Shown here: positions 1 to 6,964 of the stretch, piece after piece
Layout of the letters: each line of letters starts with the position of its first letter
Position numbering within the stretch: position 1 is the first letter of the stretch
Assembly (NCBI GenBank): GCA_002347925.1
Contig: DDYL01000048.1
Coordinates: forward strand, 1-21,792
DNA length: 21,792 bases
Direction: 5' to 3'
Source of the DNA: Chloroflexi bacterium UBA2235
GTDB lineage: Bacteria > Chloroflexota > UBA11872 > UBA12225
The notes under the pieces: model-generated
Told to the model about the DNA's origin: nothing
Database searches by the model: none
What the model saw: only the letters and a program-made list of their open reading frames with translations
Made by a program: the position numbers and the translations under genes

Positions 1-2
1 TT

Positions 3-206
3 GCTACGGGAAGATACGTCCCAACCCTCGGGTGGCGACGTCTGGGCAACGCATCACTAGCCGAGTGTGCTCTCGCGCGCTACGGGGCGCATGGGATCAC
101 AATCCAGGCCTTTGATGGCACGGTATCGGGACGGATTGGAACCGCACTCAGCGCGCTTGAAGGTGCCCTGCTCGCCCGATTGGGACTCTCCACCGAAGAC
201 CGCTAG
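3..206 (+). CDS. Unidentified protein, C-terminal 67 residues only (5' end outside window)
   Basis: An open plus-strand frame runs from the window edge to a TAG at 204-206. It has no start inside the window, so it is a C-terminal fragment. The translation reads like real protein: a short Gly/Arg-containing stretch (GRYVPTLGWRRLGN), then AHGITIQAFDGT, then an alanine/leucine-rich helix ending in LSTEDR. GITIQAF loosely resembles the strand before the active site of some hydrolases, but I do not recognise the family and assign no function. The gene converges with the minus-strand gene ending at 305, and an inverted repeat lies between them. It is on the opposite strand to the flagellar genes and probably not part of that system. 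The main evidence for coding is the amino-acid composition and the lack of stops. Confidence 0.55.
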   Translation, partial: ATGRYVPTLGWRRLGNASLAECALARYGAHGITIQAFDGTVSGRIGTALSALEGALLARLGLSTEDR

Positions 207-267
207 GCTCGGCACAGTCTCCATCTTCAACTGGAACCGGATCAACGCGACACCCATTACGTTCCGT

Positions 268-304
268 GGTGCCGTCAGGAGTCGCGTGGCATCCCCGACG
301 GCGC
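268..304. terminator. Inverted repeat between convergent genes, possible terminator
   Basis: GGTGCCGTC at 268-276 pairs with GACGGCGCC ending at 304 (nine pairs, one of them a G-T wobble), with a 20-base loop. It sits between the plus-strand fragment ending at 206 and the minus-strand gene ending at 305, where a bidirectional terminator would be expected. There is no T tract, so the call is weak. Confidence 0.3.
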
Positions 305-547
305 CTACGTGTAGCCGCCATGAACGCGTTCGACGTCCAGGATGTCCCGTAGGTGGTCACCGGCCGCACGGACTTTCCAGAAGAGTTCACTATCCAGGTG
401 TTCAAGCATTCCGTACGCGCCAATGCCAACCGCGAGGGTATGGACGCGTCCCAGAAGCTTCTCAGCCTCGGTAATCGCGATCAGCATGTCGCCAAGTGCG
501 CGGTACACCTCAGGGTCATCAAGGGGCAGCAAATCGTCATCGGACAC
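305..547 (-). CDS. Small hypothetical protein, 80 aa
   Basis: The minus-strand frame ends at TAG 305-307. The credible part starts at GTG 547 (VSDDDLLPLDDPEVYRALGD...) and gives an 80-residue, mostly helical, acidic protein ending in VHGGYT. I do not recognise it. The same frame stays open upstream to 835, but that part is antisense to the plus-strand gene starting at 710 and looks like a shadow, so I chose the internal GTG. No Shine-Dalgarno sequence precedes it. A TATGCT hexamer six bases upstream of the GTG would fit a leaderless transcript, which is inference. The gene is divergent from the 710-1198 gene, and the 162-base gap between them must hold both promoters. No transmembrane segment or signal peptide is seen. 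A shorter start at ATG 487 is possible. Confidence 0.45.
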   Translation of the reverse strand: MSDDDLLPLDDPEVYRALGDMLIAITEAEKLLGRVHTLAVGIGAYGMLEHLDSELFWKVRAAGDHLRDILDVERVHGGYT

Positions 548-709
548 CGCAGGAGCATAGCGGATGCCGCGCCGCGTTCGCGGCACTGCGGCCAAAAAGA
601 CGCTAAAATGCGGCCTACCAATTCTCGCGGCATGTGAGCGGCCATCAGAGTACCGCGCATCTTCCCCGGGGTCGGTTCCATCAATTTTTCTGTGGGGACG
701 GTTCCAGTC

Positions 710-1198
710 ATGCCAGAGATCGGTCGTGCCGAAGAACTCGAACGTGTCACCTTGGACCTGTCCCGATCCGAACTGGATGACCTGATCATTCACGTGAGGA
801 CCGGTACCCGTCTCCGACCGGGACAACCTCGTCAACAGCGCCTGCTTGCCAAATTGAGGGGCTTCGGACCATCACAAACCAATGCCGATGACGAACCAGA
901 TACGGCCGTCTGCCCACTCGAACGCGACACACCCGATGACGTGGGGTGGCTTGCCGGATGGGTGCACGGCCGTCTGCACGAACTGACCGATGGTGATGAC
1001 CGTGCCGTCGTGTGGAAGCAAGCGCACCTCGTGCGTTTCCTCCTCGGCCGGATGCACGACTACTTTGCCGAGCAGGACCAACAGACCCTTGCAGTCTCTG
1101 CCTTCATGGCCGAAGGACAGGTTGCGCACATCGCACGCTACTTGGAGCACGCCGCCTCATGCGATGCCGATGAACTTCGTGGGAGTCGCCGCGCCTGA
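710..1198 (+). CDS. Hypothetical protein, 162 aa
   Basis: This is a plus-strand frame with acidic, helix-rich composition and no signal peptide or membrane segment. The N-terminal part (MPEIGRAEELERVTLDLSRSELDDL) looks amphipathic. A Gln/Arg-rich linker near residues 38-50 is followed by a second helical region (DDVGWLAGWVHGRLHEL ... LVRFLLGRMHDYFAEQD) and an ARYLEH segment near the end. I recognise no domain. The start is uncertain: ATG 710 is chosen, but an in-frame GTG at 692 would add six residues, and neither has a good ribosome-binding site. It is transcribed away from the 80-aa gene at 305-547 and converges with the dehydrogenase gene ending at 1349, with a strong hairpin between. Nothing connects it to flagella except position. 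Confidence 0.5.
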   Translation: MPEIGRAEELERVTLDLSRSELDDLIIHVRTGTRLRPGQPRQQRLLAKLRGFGPSQTNADDEPDTAVCPLERDTPDDVGWLAGWVHGRLHELTDGDDRAVVWKQAHLVRFLLGRMHDYFAEQDQQTLAVSAFMAEGQVAHIARYLEHAASCDADELRGSRRA

Positions 1199-1284
1199 CC
1201 ACAAAGGTCGGGACGCCGTCCCACTTCCCGCCCCGGCAACCCTTCGGCAGACCCATGTCCCCGAGGTTGCCAGGTGCGCGTGGG

Positions 1285-1322
1285 GGTCAGGATTGGGGGT
1301 CTGGCGTTCCCCAGTCCTGACC
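1285..1322. terminator. Hairpin between convergent genes, likely bidirectional terminator
   Basis: GGTCAGGA (1285-1292) pairs perfectly with TCCTGACC (1315-1322). The stem continues inward through TT/AG (one wobble) and GGGG/CCCC, giving about 14 pairs with a ten-base loop. It lies between the plus-strand stop at 1198 and the minus-strand stop at 1349. On the plus strand it is followed by a T/C-rich stretch, and on the minus strand there is no T tract. The rest of 1199-1348 holds no recognisable gene. Confidence 0.5.
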
Positions 1323-1348
1323 TTCACCTTCCTTCCCGCCGGGACGGA

Positions 1349-2293
1349 TCAGTAGCCCCCGTGCTTGTCCACAACGTTGTGCAGTGGCTGTCCCGAGACA
1401 AACCGCTTGACGTTCTCGAGAAGCACCTCGTAACGCCGGTCCTCCTCGTGTGAGCCAACTCCTGCCGTGTGAGGGGTCAGGATCACGTTGGGCATTCCCC
1501 AAAGTGGATGGTCGGAAACCAGTGGTTCAACCTCGAACACATCAAGGGCCGCGCCGGCAAGATGACCCGACTCGAGTGCCTGAACCAAGGGGTCCAGCAA
1601 GACAACACGTCCCCGGCCGATGTTGATGAAGTACGCACCTTGTTTCATCCGTGAAAACCGTTCGGCGTTGAACAGGCCACGGGTCTCGGGTGTCTCAGGT
1701 GCGCAGACCACCACGAAATCACTCTCGGCAAGCAGGTCATCCAGACGGTCAGGCCCCCACAACGCATCCACCTCAGGCGGACATTCGGTGCGCCGAGGAT
1801 CCGTCGCGATGATCCGCATGCCGTGCGGACGCGCGCGCCGGGCGACCCCGGCACCAATTCCTCCCAGACCGACAATGCCCAACGTCATGCGGGGCAGGTC
1901 CAGAACCTTGACCTCGTCAAAGGCCCATCGTCGTTCGAGTTGACGCCGGATCATCGAATGAAGGTCCCGGGCAAAGCACAGGATGTAGCCCAGAACCTGA
2001 TCCGGGATCATGTCGTGGAAGATGCCACGCATGTTGGTCACGACTACCGGATGGGCCTGCAACTCCGGGAAGAAATAGCGTTCCAGACCGGCCATGGGGG
2101 TCTGGATCCACTGAAGATTCCGGGCAGCCGCAAGGATGCGAGGGGACATCGCACCAAAGAACGCATCCGCCGTGGCCACCAACGCAACCGCCTCATCCTC
2201 TACAGACGTGGTCTCGACAGTAATGTCGGGAACATCGGTGCGAAGGCGCGGTGCCCAACGAGGGCCATCTGGCCCATACAGGACTATCTGCAC
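1349..2293 (-). CDS. D-isomer-specific 2-hydroxyacid dehydrogenase family protein, 314 aa
   Basis: This is an NAD(P)-dependent oxidoreductase expected to interconvert a 2-oxoacid and a D-2-hydroxyacid in the cytoplasm; the substrate cannot be read from the sequence. The dinucleotide-binding motif GLGGIG is at residues 142-147. The family catalytic triad is intact: Arg227 in NIGRGRV, Glu256 in DVFEVEPL and His275 in TPHTAG. Length is normal for the family. The start is GTG 2293, supported by AAGGAG six bases upstream. It lies 21 bases after the VOC gene on the same strand, so the two probably form a small metabolic operon, separated from the flagellar genes by the terminator at 2814-2847. The N-terminal half is of the type annotated as glyoxylate/hydroxypyruvate reductase-like or phosphoglycerate dehydrogenase-like, and I would not go further than family level. 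Confidence 0.9.
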   Translation of the reverse strand: MQIVLYGPDGPRWAPRLRTDVPDITVETTSVEDEAVALVATADAFFGAMSPRILAAARNLQWIQTPMAGLERYFFPELQAHPVVVTNMRGIFHDMIPDQVLGYILCFARDLHSMIRRQLERRWAFDEVKVLDLPRMTLGIVGLGGIGAGVARRARPHGMRIIATDPRRTECPPEVDALWGPDRLDDLLAESDFVVVCAPETPETRGLFNAERFSRMKQGAYFINIGRGRVVLLDPLVQALESGHLAGAALDVFEVEPLVSDHPLWGMPNVILTPHTAGVGSHEEDRRYEVLLENVKRFVSGQPLHNVVDKHGGY

Positions 2294-2314
2294 GGCAATC
2301 TCCTTGAAGGTTGG

Positions 2315-2743
2315 TCAGGCGTGCAGGCGACGTTCGAAGAACTCGACCGGATTGCCCTCTGGATCCGCAACAAAGCAGAGTTTCGCAGTAGCCTTCGGCC
2401 ACTCCATCGACAACGGGCCTGCGGTGATCGCCACTCCATGCGCGGTCAGGTATGCAACCCAAGCATCAAGGTCTGGAACAAGCAGTGCAAGATGTTGGAT
2501 ACCTGCGTGGTTTCCCGCCGGTCGCATCGGTTCGTAGTTCGGGTTCCCGATAAGTTCGATGTATCCCGCTTCTCCCATCTCAAGCAGGACAAGCGTATTG
2601 CCTGAGCCGGCGATGACACGGTCGAACTCGGGCAGGCCGATCAGGTCACGGTAGAACGCCAAGGCAGCGTCAAGATCACGAACGCGGATCCCGACATGTT
2701 CGGTCTTGAGAACGGGGGGAGGGCCACCCTGAGCCATCGTCAT
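2315..2743 (-). CDS. VOC superfamily (glyoxalase/dioxygenase-like) protein, 142 aa
   Basis: This is a single two-module vicinal-oxygen-chelate protein. Likely metal ligands are visible at the four canonical places: His16 (TEHVGIRV), Glu63 (YIELIG), His84 (GIQHLALLV) and Glu134 (NPVEFFE). Such proteins act as lyases, isomerases or dioxygenases, and the reaction cannot be fixed here. The DPEGNPVEFFE ending is typical of methylmalonyl-CoA epimerase/glyoxalase I-like members. GAGGAG precedes the start; ATG 2743 is only three bases from it and ATG 2737 is nine bases away, so the shorter form (MAQGG...) may be the real one. The gene is followed after 21 bases by a 2-hydroxyacid dehydrogenase. A shared role in small oxoacid or aldehyde metabolism is plausible but is inference. 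Confidence 0.88.
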   Translation of the reverse strand: MTMAQGGPPPVLKTEHVGIRVRDLDAALAFYRDLIGLPEFDRVIAGSGNTLVLLEMGEAGYIELIGNPNYEPMRPAGNHAGIQHLALLVPDLDAWVAYLTAHGVAITAGPLSMEWPKATAKLCFVADPEGNPVEFFERRLHA

Positions 2744-2813
2744 TGTCTCCTCGTCGCATCACGATCAGCGTGAAGCGCACGGTGAGGGTACCCGGCATCC
2801 GGACAGGCGAGAC

Positions 2814-2847
2814 AAAAAAAGCCGGGTTCCACATACTGGAACCCGGC
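2814..2847 (-). terminator. Intrinsic terminator of the sortase-FliK2-FhlB-propeller block
   Basis: Read on the minus strand, GCCGGGTTCC and GGAACCCGGC form a perfect ten-pair stem with a seven-base loop, followed at once by seven Ts. It begins 27 bases after the stop of the beta-propeller gene. This is a textbook Rho-independent terminator and separates the flagellar block from the VOC-dehydrogenase pair. Confidence 0.93.
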
Positions 2848-2874
2848 GACTTTCTTCGGCTGAGAACTGAAGTC

Positions 2875-4152
2875 TCAGTCGCGTGTTGGAATGGTCCGGG
2901 CCACCCGGCGTCGCACCAAAGCGAGAACCAGTCCGAAGCCAATACCGGCACCGGCATAGGGGAGGTAGGTGAGTGGGTCGGGCCCGGACCAAACCGATCC
3001 GTCACCGGTATTCGGCATGCCCTTCGGCAGGACCGATGGCCCGGAAGCACCCGTGCCTCGTGAAACCGCTTCCGAAGCACCCCCCACCACCGCACCCGAC
3101 GGCGGCTTTGAACCCTGTGCCTGTGGTGCCGGTCCGGCGGGACGCGTTGCCGGAACCATCTGGACCGGTGCTACCGCAATCGCGATTGGTCGCGAACCGA
3201 CGTTCACGATCTTGGACTGTTCCAGACGAGCCATGTCGATCACCGAGACGGTGTTGTCCTGGTTGTTCGCCACATACCCGAAAGCACCGTCCGGTCCAAT
3301 CGCGATACCCACCGGTCGCTTGCCAACCGCAATCGTGGCAACCGCCTTCCGTGAAGCCGGATCGACGACCGTGACATCATTCGAGATGCTGTTGCTGACG
3401 AAAATCCGCCCATCGGGTGCAATCGTCAACCCGAGCGGGGTCAGCCCAACGGGTACCGACGCGGCAATCTTTCCCGAACCGGTCTCGACGATTGCCAGTG
3501 AATTTGTCTCAGGAACAACGGCGTAGAGGGTGCCACCGTCGGACGTCAGTGCCATGGCAACCACTGGATTGCCCATTGGGATTGGAGCACCGACCCGGTC
3601 GCCATCGTCAACTGGATAGACGTTGGAATTGCCTTCGAGTGCGACGTAGGCCCGGCTGCCTGACCGGTTCGCAACGAGGGCGATCGGCTTGCCGGGAACC
3701 TGAACGGCCTTCACCCGGGCACCCACCGCGTCGATGGTCACGATCTCACTACCCGGACCTTCGGCGACCATCGAAAATGTCGCATCGGCCGGAGCGACGA
3801 CCGCTTCAGGTGCCTTGCCAACCCGCGTCGTGTTCGAAACCTGGTAGTAGTCGCGGTCAATCGCCGAGACTGTCCCATTCCCACTGTTCGCGACGAACGC
3901 GATACGTCCGTCCGGCGTAACGGCAACCCCACGAGGCGCAGGACCAACGGGCACGGTCACAAGGACCGTATTGCCAACATGTTCGATGACCGAGACAGAA
4001 CCCGATCCTTCATTGGCCACATAGACCGTGCCAACGCCATTCGCTCCTGCCGGCAAAACCGGGAGACCAGCCGCTGCCAGGCCGGCAACTGCAGCCAGCA
4101 CCATTCCGGCACGCGTGATCTGTGCCCGCACAAAGCGTCCGTTTCGCGCCAC
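2875..4152 (-). CDS. Secreted seven-bladed YVTN beta-propeller protein with LPXTG-like (MPNTG) sorting signal, 425 aa
   Basis: Residues 1-37 form a signal peptide: basic n-region, hydrophobic core MVLAAVAGLAAAGLPVL, cleavage after AGA. Residues 40-330 contain seven YVTN-type blades (for example VYVANEGSGSVSVIE, AFVANSGNGTVSAID, IFVSNSISNDVTVVD, GYVANNQDNTVSVID), enough to close one propeller. A Pro/Gly/Ser-rich linker follows, then MPNTG at 379-383, a hydrophobic stretch at about 394-413 and an RRR-containing tail. That is the layout of a sortase substrate, so the mature protein is probably linked to the cell wall with the propeller outside. Start GTG 4152 is supported by GGAGGA six bases upstream. 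It is last in a same-strand run with a sortase gene and a FliK2/FhlB pair, and ends at a strong terminator. The binding partner of the propeller is unknown. Without the sortase reaction the tail could act as a plain membrane anchor. Confidence 0.88.
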   Translation of the reverse strand: MARNGRFVRAQITRAGMVLAAVAGLAAAGLPVLPAGANGVGTVYVANEGSGSVSVIEHVGNTVLVTVPVGPAPRGVAVTPDGRIAFVANSGNGTVSAIDRDYYQVSNTTRVGKAPEAVVAPADATFSMVAEGPGSEIVTIDAVGARVKAVQVPGKPIALVANRSGSRAYVALEGNSNVYPVDDGDRVGAPIPMGNPVVAMALTSDGGTLYAVVPETNSLAIVETGSGKIAASVPVGLTPLGLTIAPDGRIFVSNSISNDVTVVDPASRKAVATIAVGKRPVGIAIGPDGAFGYVANNQDNTVSVIDMARLEQSKIVNVGSRPIAIAVAPVQMVPATRPAGPAPQAQGSKPPSGAVVGGASEAVSRGTGASGPSVLPKGMPNTGDGSVWSGPDPLTYLPYAGAGIGFGLVLALVRRRVARTIPTRD

Positions 4153-4198
4153 GGTCTTCCTCCACCGATGAACCGAATTAGCGGGTCACCGAGCTACT

Positions 4199-4555
4199 TC
4201 AGGATACCTGCGAAAGCAATGCACTCAAAGGTGCGTTGGGATCGCCGGTATCTATTGGAGCGGGCGACCCAGTCGCACGCGCCTGTTGGGCATCAAGTTC
4301 GTACAAGAACACCAGAAGTTCGGCAATCGCCGTGTATAAGGCTGGCGGTATTGCCTGACCGACCTCGAGATGGGAAAGGGCCATGGCGAGTGCCGGATCA
4401 TGCTCGACAGGAACACCATTCGCCTCGGCCATCGCCACGATTTCGTCGGCCAGGAACCCCCGACCGGACGCGGCAATCACCGGGGCCTCGGCGCGACCAT
4501 TCGCACCCGGGGTCCACGGTAGCCCTCCGCGCAACGCAACCGCGACTTTTCTCAT
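4199..4555 (-). CDS. fhlB: FlhB C-terminal domain homologue (FhlB/YlqH type), 118 aa
   Basis: The protein corresponds to the cytoplasmic domain of the export switch protein FlhB after its NPTH self-cleavage site. It begins MRKVAVALRG, matching the YAVALRY stretch that follows PTH in FlhB, then has ASGRGFLADEIVAMAEANGVPVEHDPALAMAL and IPPALYTAIAELLVFLYEL, the conserved core of the FlhB/EscU/YscU cytoplasmic family. The membrane half and NPTH are absent, as expected for stand-alone FhlB proteins. These are thought to bind the flagellar type III export gate or modulate substrate switching. It follows the fliK-like gene by 96 bases, the same pairing as ylqG-ylqH in Bacillus subtilis. No strong ribosome-binding site is visible at ATG 4555. 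The last 25 residues are a Pro/Ala-rich tail of unknown use. Confidence 0.85.
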   Translation of the reverse strand: MRKVAVALRGGLPWTPGANGRAEAPVIAASGRGFLADEIVAMAEANGVPVEHDPALAMALSHLEVGQAIPPALYTAIAELLVFLYELDAQQARATGSPAPIDTGDPNAPLSALLSQVS

Positions 4556-4651
4556 TGAATCGCTGTCTTACTCATCCTATGGTCGGCAGAAACGTGAACC
4601 TCTGCAGTGGCATCAGGCCTCGCCACGCACATTCCGGAAACTCGCCGTCAC

Positions 4652-6844
4652 TTACAAGCCCATGTCAACCCGGCGGACCACGGCACGTCCGGCATCAGAC
4701 GGCGCAACCATGAGCGGCCGGTAGTCCAGTCCTTCCACGGAAAAGCCTGCACCTCGAAGCCGGTCAAGCAAACCATCACCATTCTGTTGCAGAAGTGCGT
4801 AGGTGTCCTCACGATCGGCAGTCAACCGGCAGCGCAAGCTAGTGCCAATGATCCGGATGTCGGCACCGACGCGACCGAGAGATTCCATATCGAGCCGCAT
4901 CCGGGCGTGCAATCCCGTGCTCGACTCTTCCTGTCCATCCTGGCGACGCCCGCCATCCCGCCAAACTGCCAACTCAAGCGTAGTCAACTGTCCAGCGAAT
5001 GCCAACGGAATGGAGAAATTCAGCGCATCACCCGGAGCTGGGATCGGGATATTGGTCGGAAACGCAGCCGGAGTGCCATCTGGTCGCACGCCTGCGGTGG
5101 TGGAGGCCGGCGTGCCGGTGGTGCCCGCCGGAGATTGCCCAGTTGATGGTTGGGCATCCCAGCCACCACGCGAGAGCGTCGCCGAGTTTCCGAGTTGCTG
5201 GTATTCCAGCCGGTCATGAAGGACACGGGCAAGCATCGCCGCGGGCGTGCCTCCCCCACGGTCCGGGGTTCCCGCAGTCTGCCCCGCAAGCGTCTGCGGG
5301 TTAGGAGGCGGGCTTGCCATCGTTGAGGACGTCGGCCCCGGTGCCGTCGGCAAGCTTGAAGCGCCACTGCCCCCAAGCATCGTCAGCAGGGCACCAAGCA
5401 CCGTCCGCGCATCCGCACCCGCGGTTGCCCATGTCCCAACACCGATCGGGATTGCACCCATCATCGCGATTGGCAAGGCTGGCAACGCGCCTGGCACCGG
5501 TATTGCCGGAACACCGGTTGCAGAGATGCCAATCGGAGGTGGGGTCTGCGTTGCCTGACCGACTGTCGATGCCGTGCGCGTACCGCCCCCAACCGAACCC
5601 GTGGCTCCCTCCACGGAACCGCCTGACCCAACCTGCACCCCGCCAGACCCAACCACCGATGTCGCACCTGTGCTCAACGATGGGGCAGGTAGCGAAACCG
5701 CTGGCGAATCCCCCGTGGGCAAACCGGCAGGAAGCGTGGCCGGTGCAACCGATCCCGTTGCGATCGCCGCACTCGAACCATTGGCACCTGCCCCGGCAGC
5801 AACCGCCTCACTCGCCCCTGACGAATCGACCGCCATCGCAATTAACCGGGCCAGACGCGCCTCCGGTGCACCCTGCAACACCGATACAACCCGTTGCAGT
5901 TCGGATCCCGTGGGCGACTGCACCACCATCGACGAAAGCAGGCGCATCAGCGCGCCTCGAGTTGTCTCACCGGGCACACCACCGAGAGTGCCGGTAGCCA
6001 CCTGACCGGGCAACGTTCCGGGCGTTGCACTTCCGGAAGACCCTCGTGAACCGCCACGCGAGCCGTCAGTTGCACCATCCAAGGAATTGTCAAGCGCGCC
6101 AGGCGGTGCACTGTCTATCGCGATGATAAGTTCGCGGAAGAGGTCTCCCATCGGGGCCGCAACCGCGCCAGACGCCCCCGCCCCACGTGCCAACGAAGCA
6201 CTTCGCGCCGTGACCGGAATCCCGCGCAGCATGGCATCGACCGCGCCGCGGGCGTTTGTCAGTTCCTGGCCACTGTCGCGCGCCACCACCGCCCGCAGCG
6301 CCACGATCGTTTCGCGCGTCAGGGGTTGACCGCGTTCGACGAGCGCAGTGACAACCGCCCGGGTTGCCGGCGTGTCCGGCAGGTCGAGCGCCCGAAGGAC
6401 CGCACTGGGATCGAGCGGCGCCGTAGGGGTGCGAGCAGGCGACCCACCCCCCTCCACCAACCTCAAGACGAGACGCTCAGCCGATACCGTGGAGACAGAC
6501 AGGTTGACTACCTGGCCCTCGTGCAATCCATCTGGAACCTCGGCCGCGACCCGCTGGCCGTCCATGAGCAAGAGGGCGCGTCCCGCCGCTGCATCTGTCA
6601 CGAGGACCTGCGCCGAGATCTGCTGCCCCACCCGAAGGTTCTGGAATGGAGATGCGCCGGCACCATTCAGGCCTGTCCCGGCAATCGGGGGGATCCAAAG
6701 GACGGCGGGCGAAGATGCACTGATTGCGCTGACCCCGCCGACGAGACCGGGTGCGGATGCCGTGCCTGAACCGACAGACACCCCGCCGCTACCGAGACCG
6801 GGGGTCGTCGCGGACAACCCCCGGGAGGAACCCGTGGAACTCAT
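4652..6844 (-). CDS. Second FliK-like flagellar hook-length control protein (YlqG-like), 730 aa
   Basis: The C-terminal region, residues about 602-730, resembles the FliK C-terminal (Flg_hook) domain: GLHARMRLDMESLGRVGADIRI, then LLQQNGDGLLDRLRGAGFSVEGLDYRP. Residues about 68-130 form a small beta-rich domain (LRVGQQISAQVLVTD ... LLLMDGQRVAAEVPDGLHEGQVVNLSV), also seen at the N-terminus of such proteins. The long middle (about 230-600) is low-complexity Gly/Ser/Ala/Pro, as in hook-length rulers. It is distinct from the fliK at 10919-13180 and is paired with fhlB, as ylqG is with ylqH. No Shine-Dalgarno sequence precedes ATG 6844. The start overlaps by four bases the stop of a possible 39-codon reading frame, so translation may be coupled. 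Whether it measures the hook, the rod or another exported structure is unknown. Confidence 0.82.
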   Translation of the reverse strand: MSSTGSSRGLSATTPGLGSGGVSVGSGTASAPGLVGGVSAISASSPAVLWIPPIAGTGLNGAGASPFQNLRVGQQISAQVLVTDAAAGRALLLMDGQRVAAEVPDGLHEGQVVNLSVSTVSAERLVLRLVEGGGSPARTPTAPLDPSAVLRALDLPDTPATRAVVTALVERGQPLTRETIVALRAVVARDSGQELTNARGAVDAMLRGIPVTARSASLARGAGASGAVAAPMGDLFRELIIAIDSAPPGALDNSLDGATDGSRGGSRGSSGSATPGTLPGQVATGTLGGVPGETTRGALMRLLSSMVVQSPTGSELQRVVSVLQGAPEARLARLIAMAVDSSGASEAVAAGAGANGSSAAIATGSVAPATLPAGLPTGDSPAVSLPAPSLSTGATSVVGSGGVQVGSGGSVEGATGSVGGGTRTASTVGQATQTPPPIGISATGVPAIPVPGALPALPIAMMGAIPIGVGTWATAGADARTVLGALLTMLGGSGASSLPTAPGPTSSTMASPPPNPQTLAGQTAGTPDRGGGTPAAMLARVLHDRLEYQQLGNSATLSRGGWDAQPSTGQSPAGTTGTPASTTAGVRPDGTPAAFPTNIPIPAPGDALNFSIPLAFAGQLTTLELAVWRDGGRRQDGQEESSTGLHARMRLDMESLGRVGADIRIIGTSLRCRLTADREDTYALLQQNGDGLLDRLRGAGFSVEGLDYRPLMVAPSDAGRAVVRRVDMGL

Positions 6845-6960
6845 GGCGCCACGTCACGATCTGCGCGCCACACCTGTGACGGACGCACAACACCAGGGAT
6901 TGCCAACGCGAGGCGCGACGTTGATTCCAACCACGAATGTAATCGAGTCATGATTGCCAT
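6841..6960 (-). CDS. Possible 39-aa small ORF translationally coupled to the second fliK-like gene
   Basis: A minus-strand frame starts at ATG 6960 (or ATG 6951), four bases after the sortase stop, and ends with a TGA that overlaps the ATG of the FliK2 gene (ATGA at 6841-6844). GAGG lies just before the first ATG and about ten bases before the second. The peptide (MAIMTRLHSWLESTSRLALA...DVAP) begins with an amphipathic-looking stretch and resembles nothing I know. It fills exactly the 120-base gap and would explain how FliK2, which lacks its own ribosome-binding site, is translated. It may be only a coupling leader with no stable product. Confidence 0.35.
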   Translation of the reverse strand: MAIMTRLHSWLESTSRLALAIPGVVRPSQVWRADRDVAP

Positions 6961-6964
6961 GACC

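Noticed and set aside
1..206. Assignment of the edge fragment to a metallocarboxypeptidase or deacylase family
   Set aside because: Only one short strand is suggestive, and the expected Glu position is Gln; not enough to name a family.
548..835. N-terminal extension of the 80-aa gene (frame open to 835)
   Set aside because: It overlaps the start of the plus-strand gene at 710 and its sequence looks like a shadow; the internal GTG 547 gives a credible protein start.
1823..2605. 260-codon plus-strand frame
   Set aside because: It is antisense to the dehydrogenase and VOC genes, both of which have complete catalytic motifs on the minus strand.
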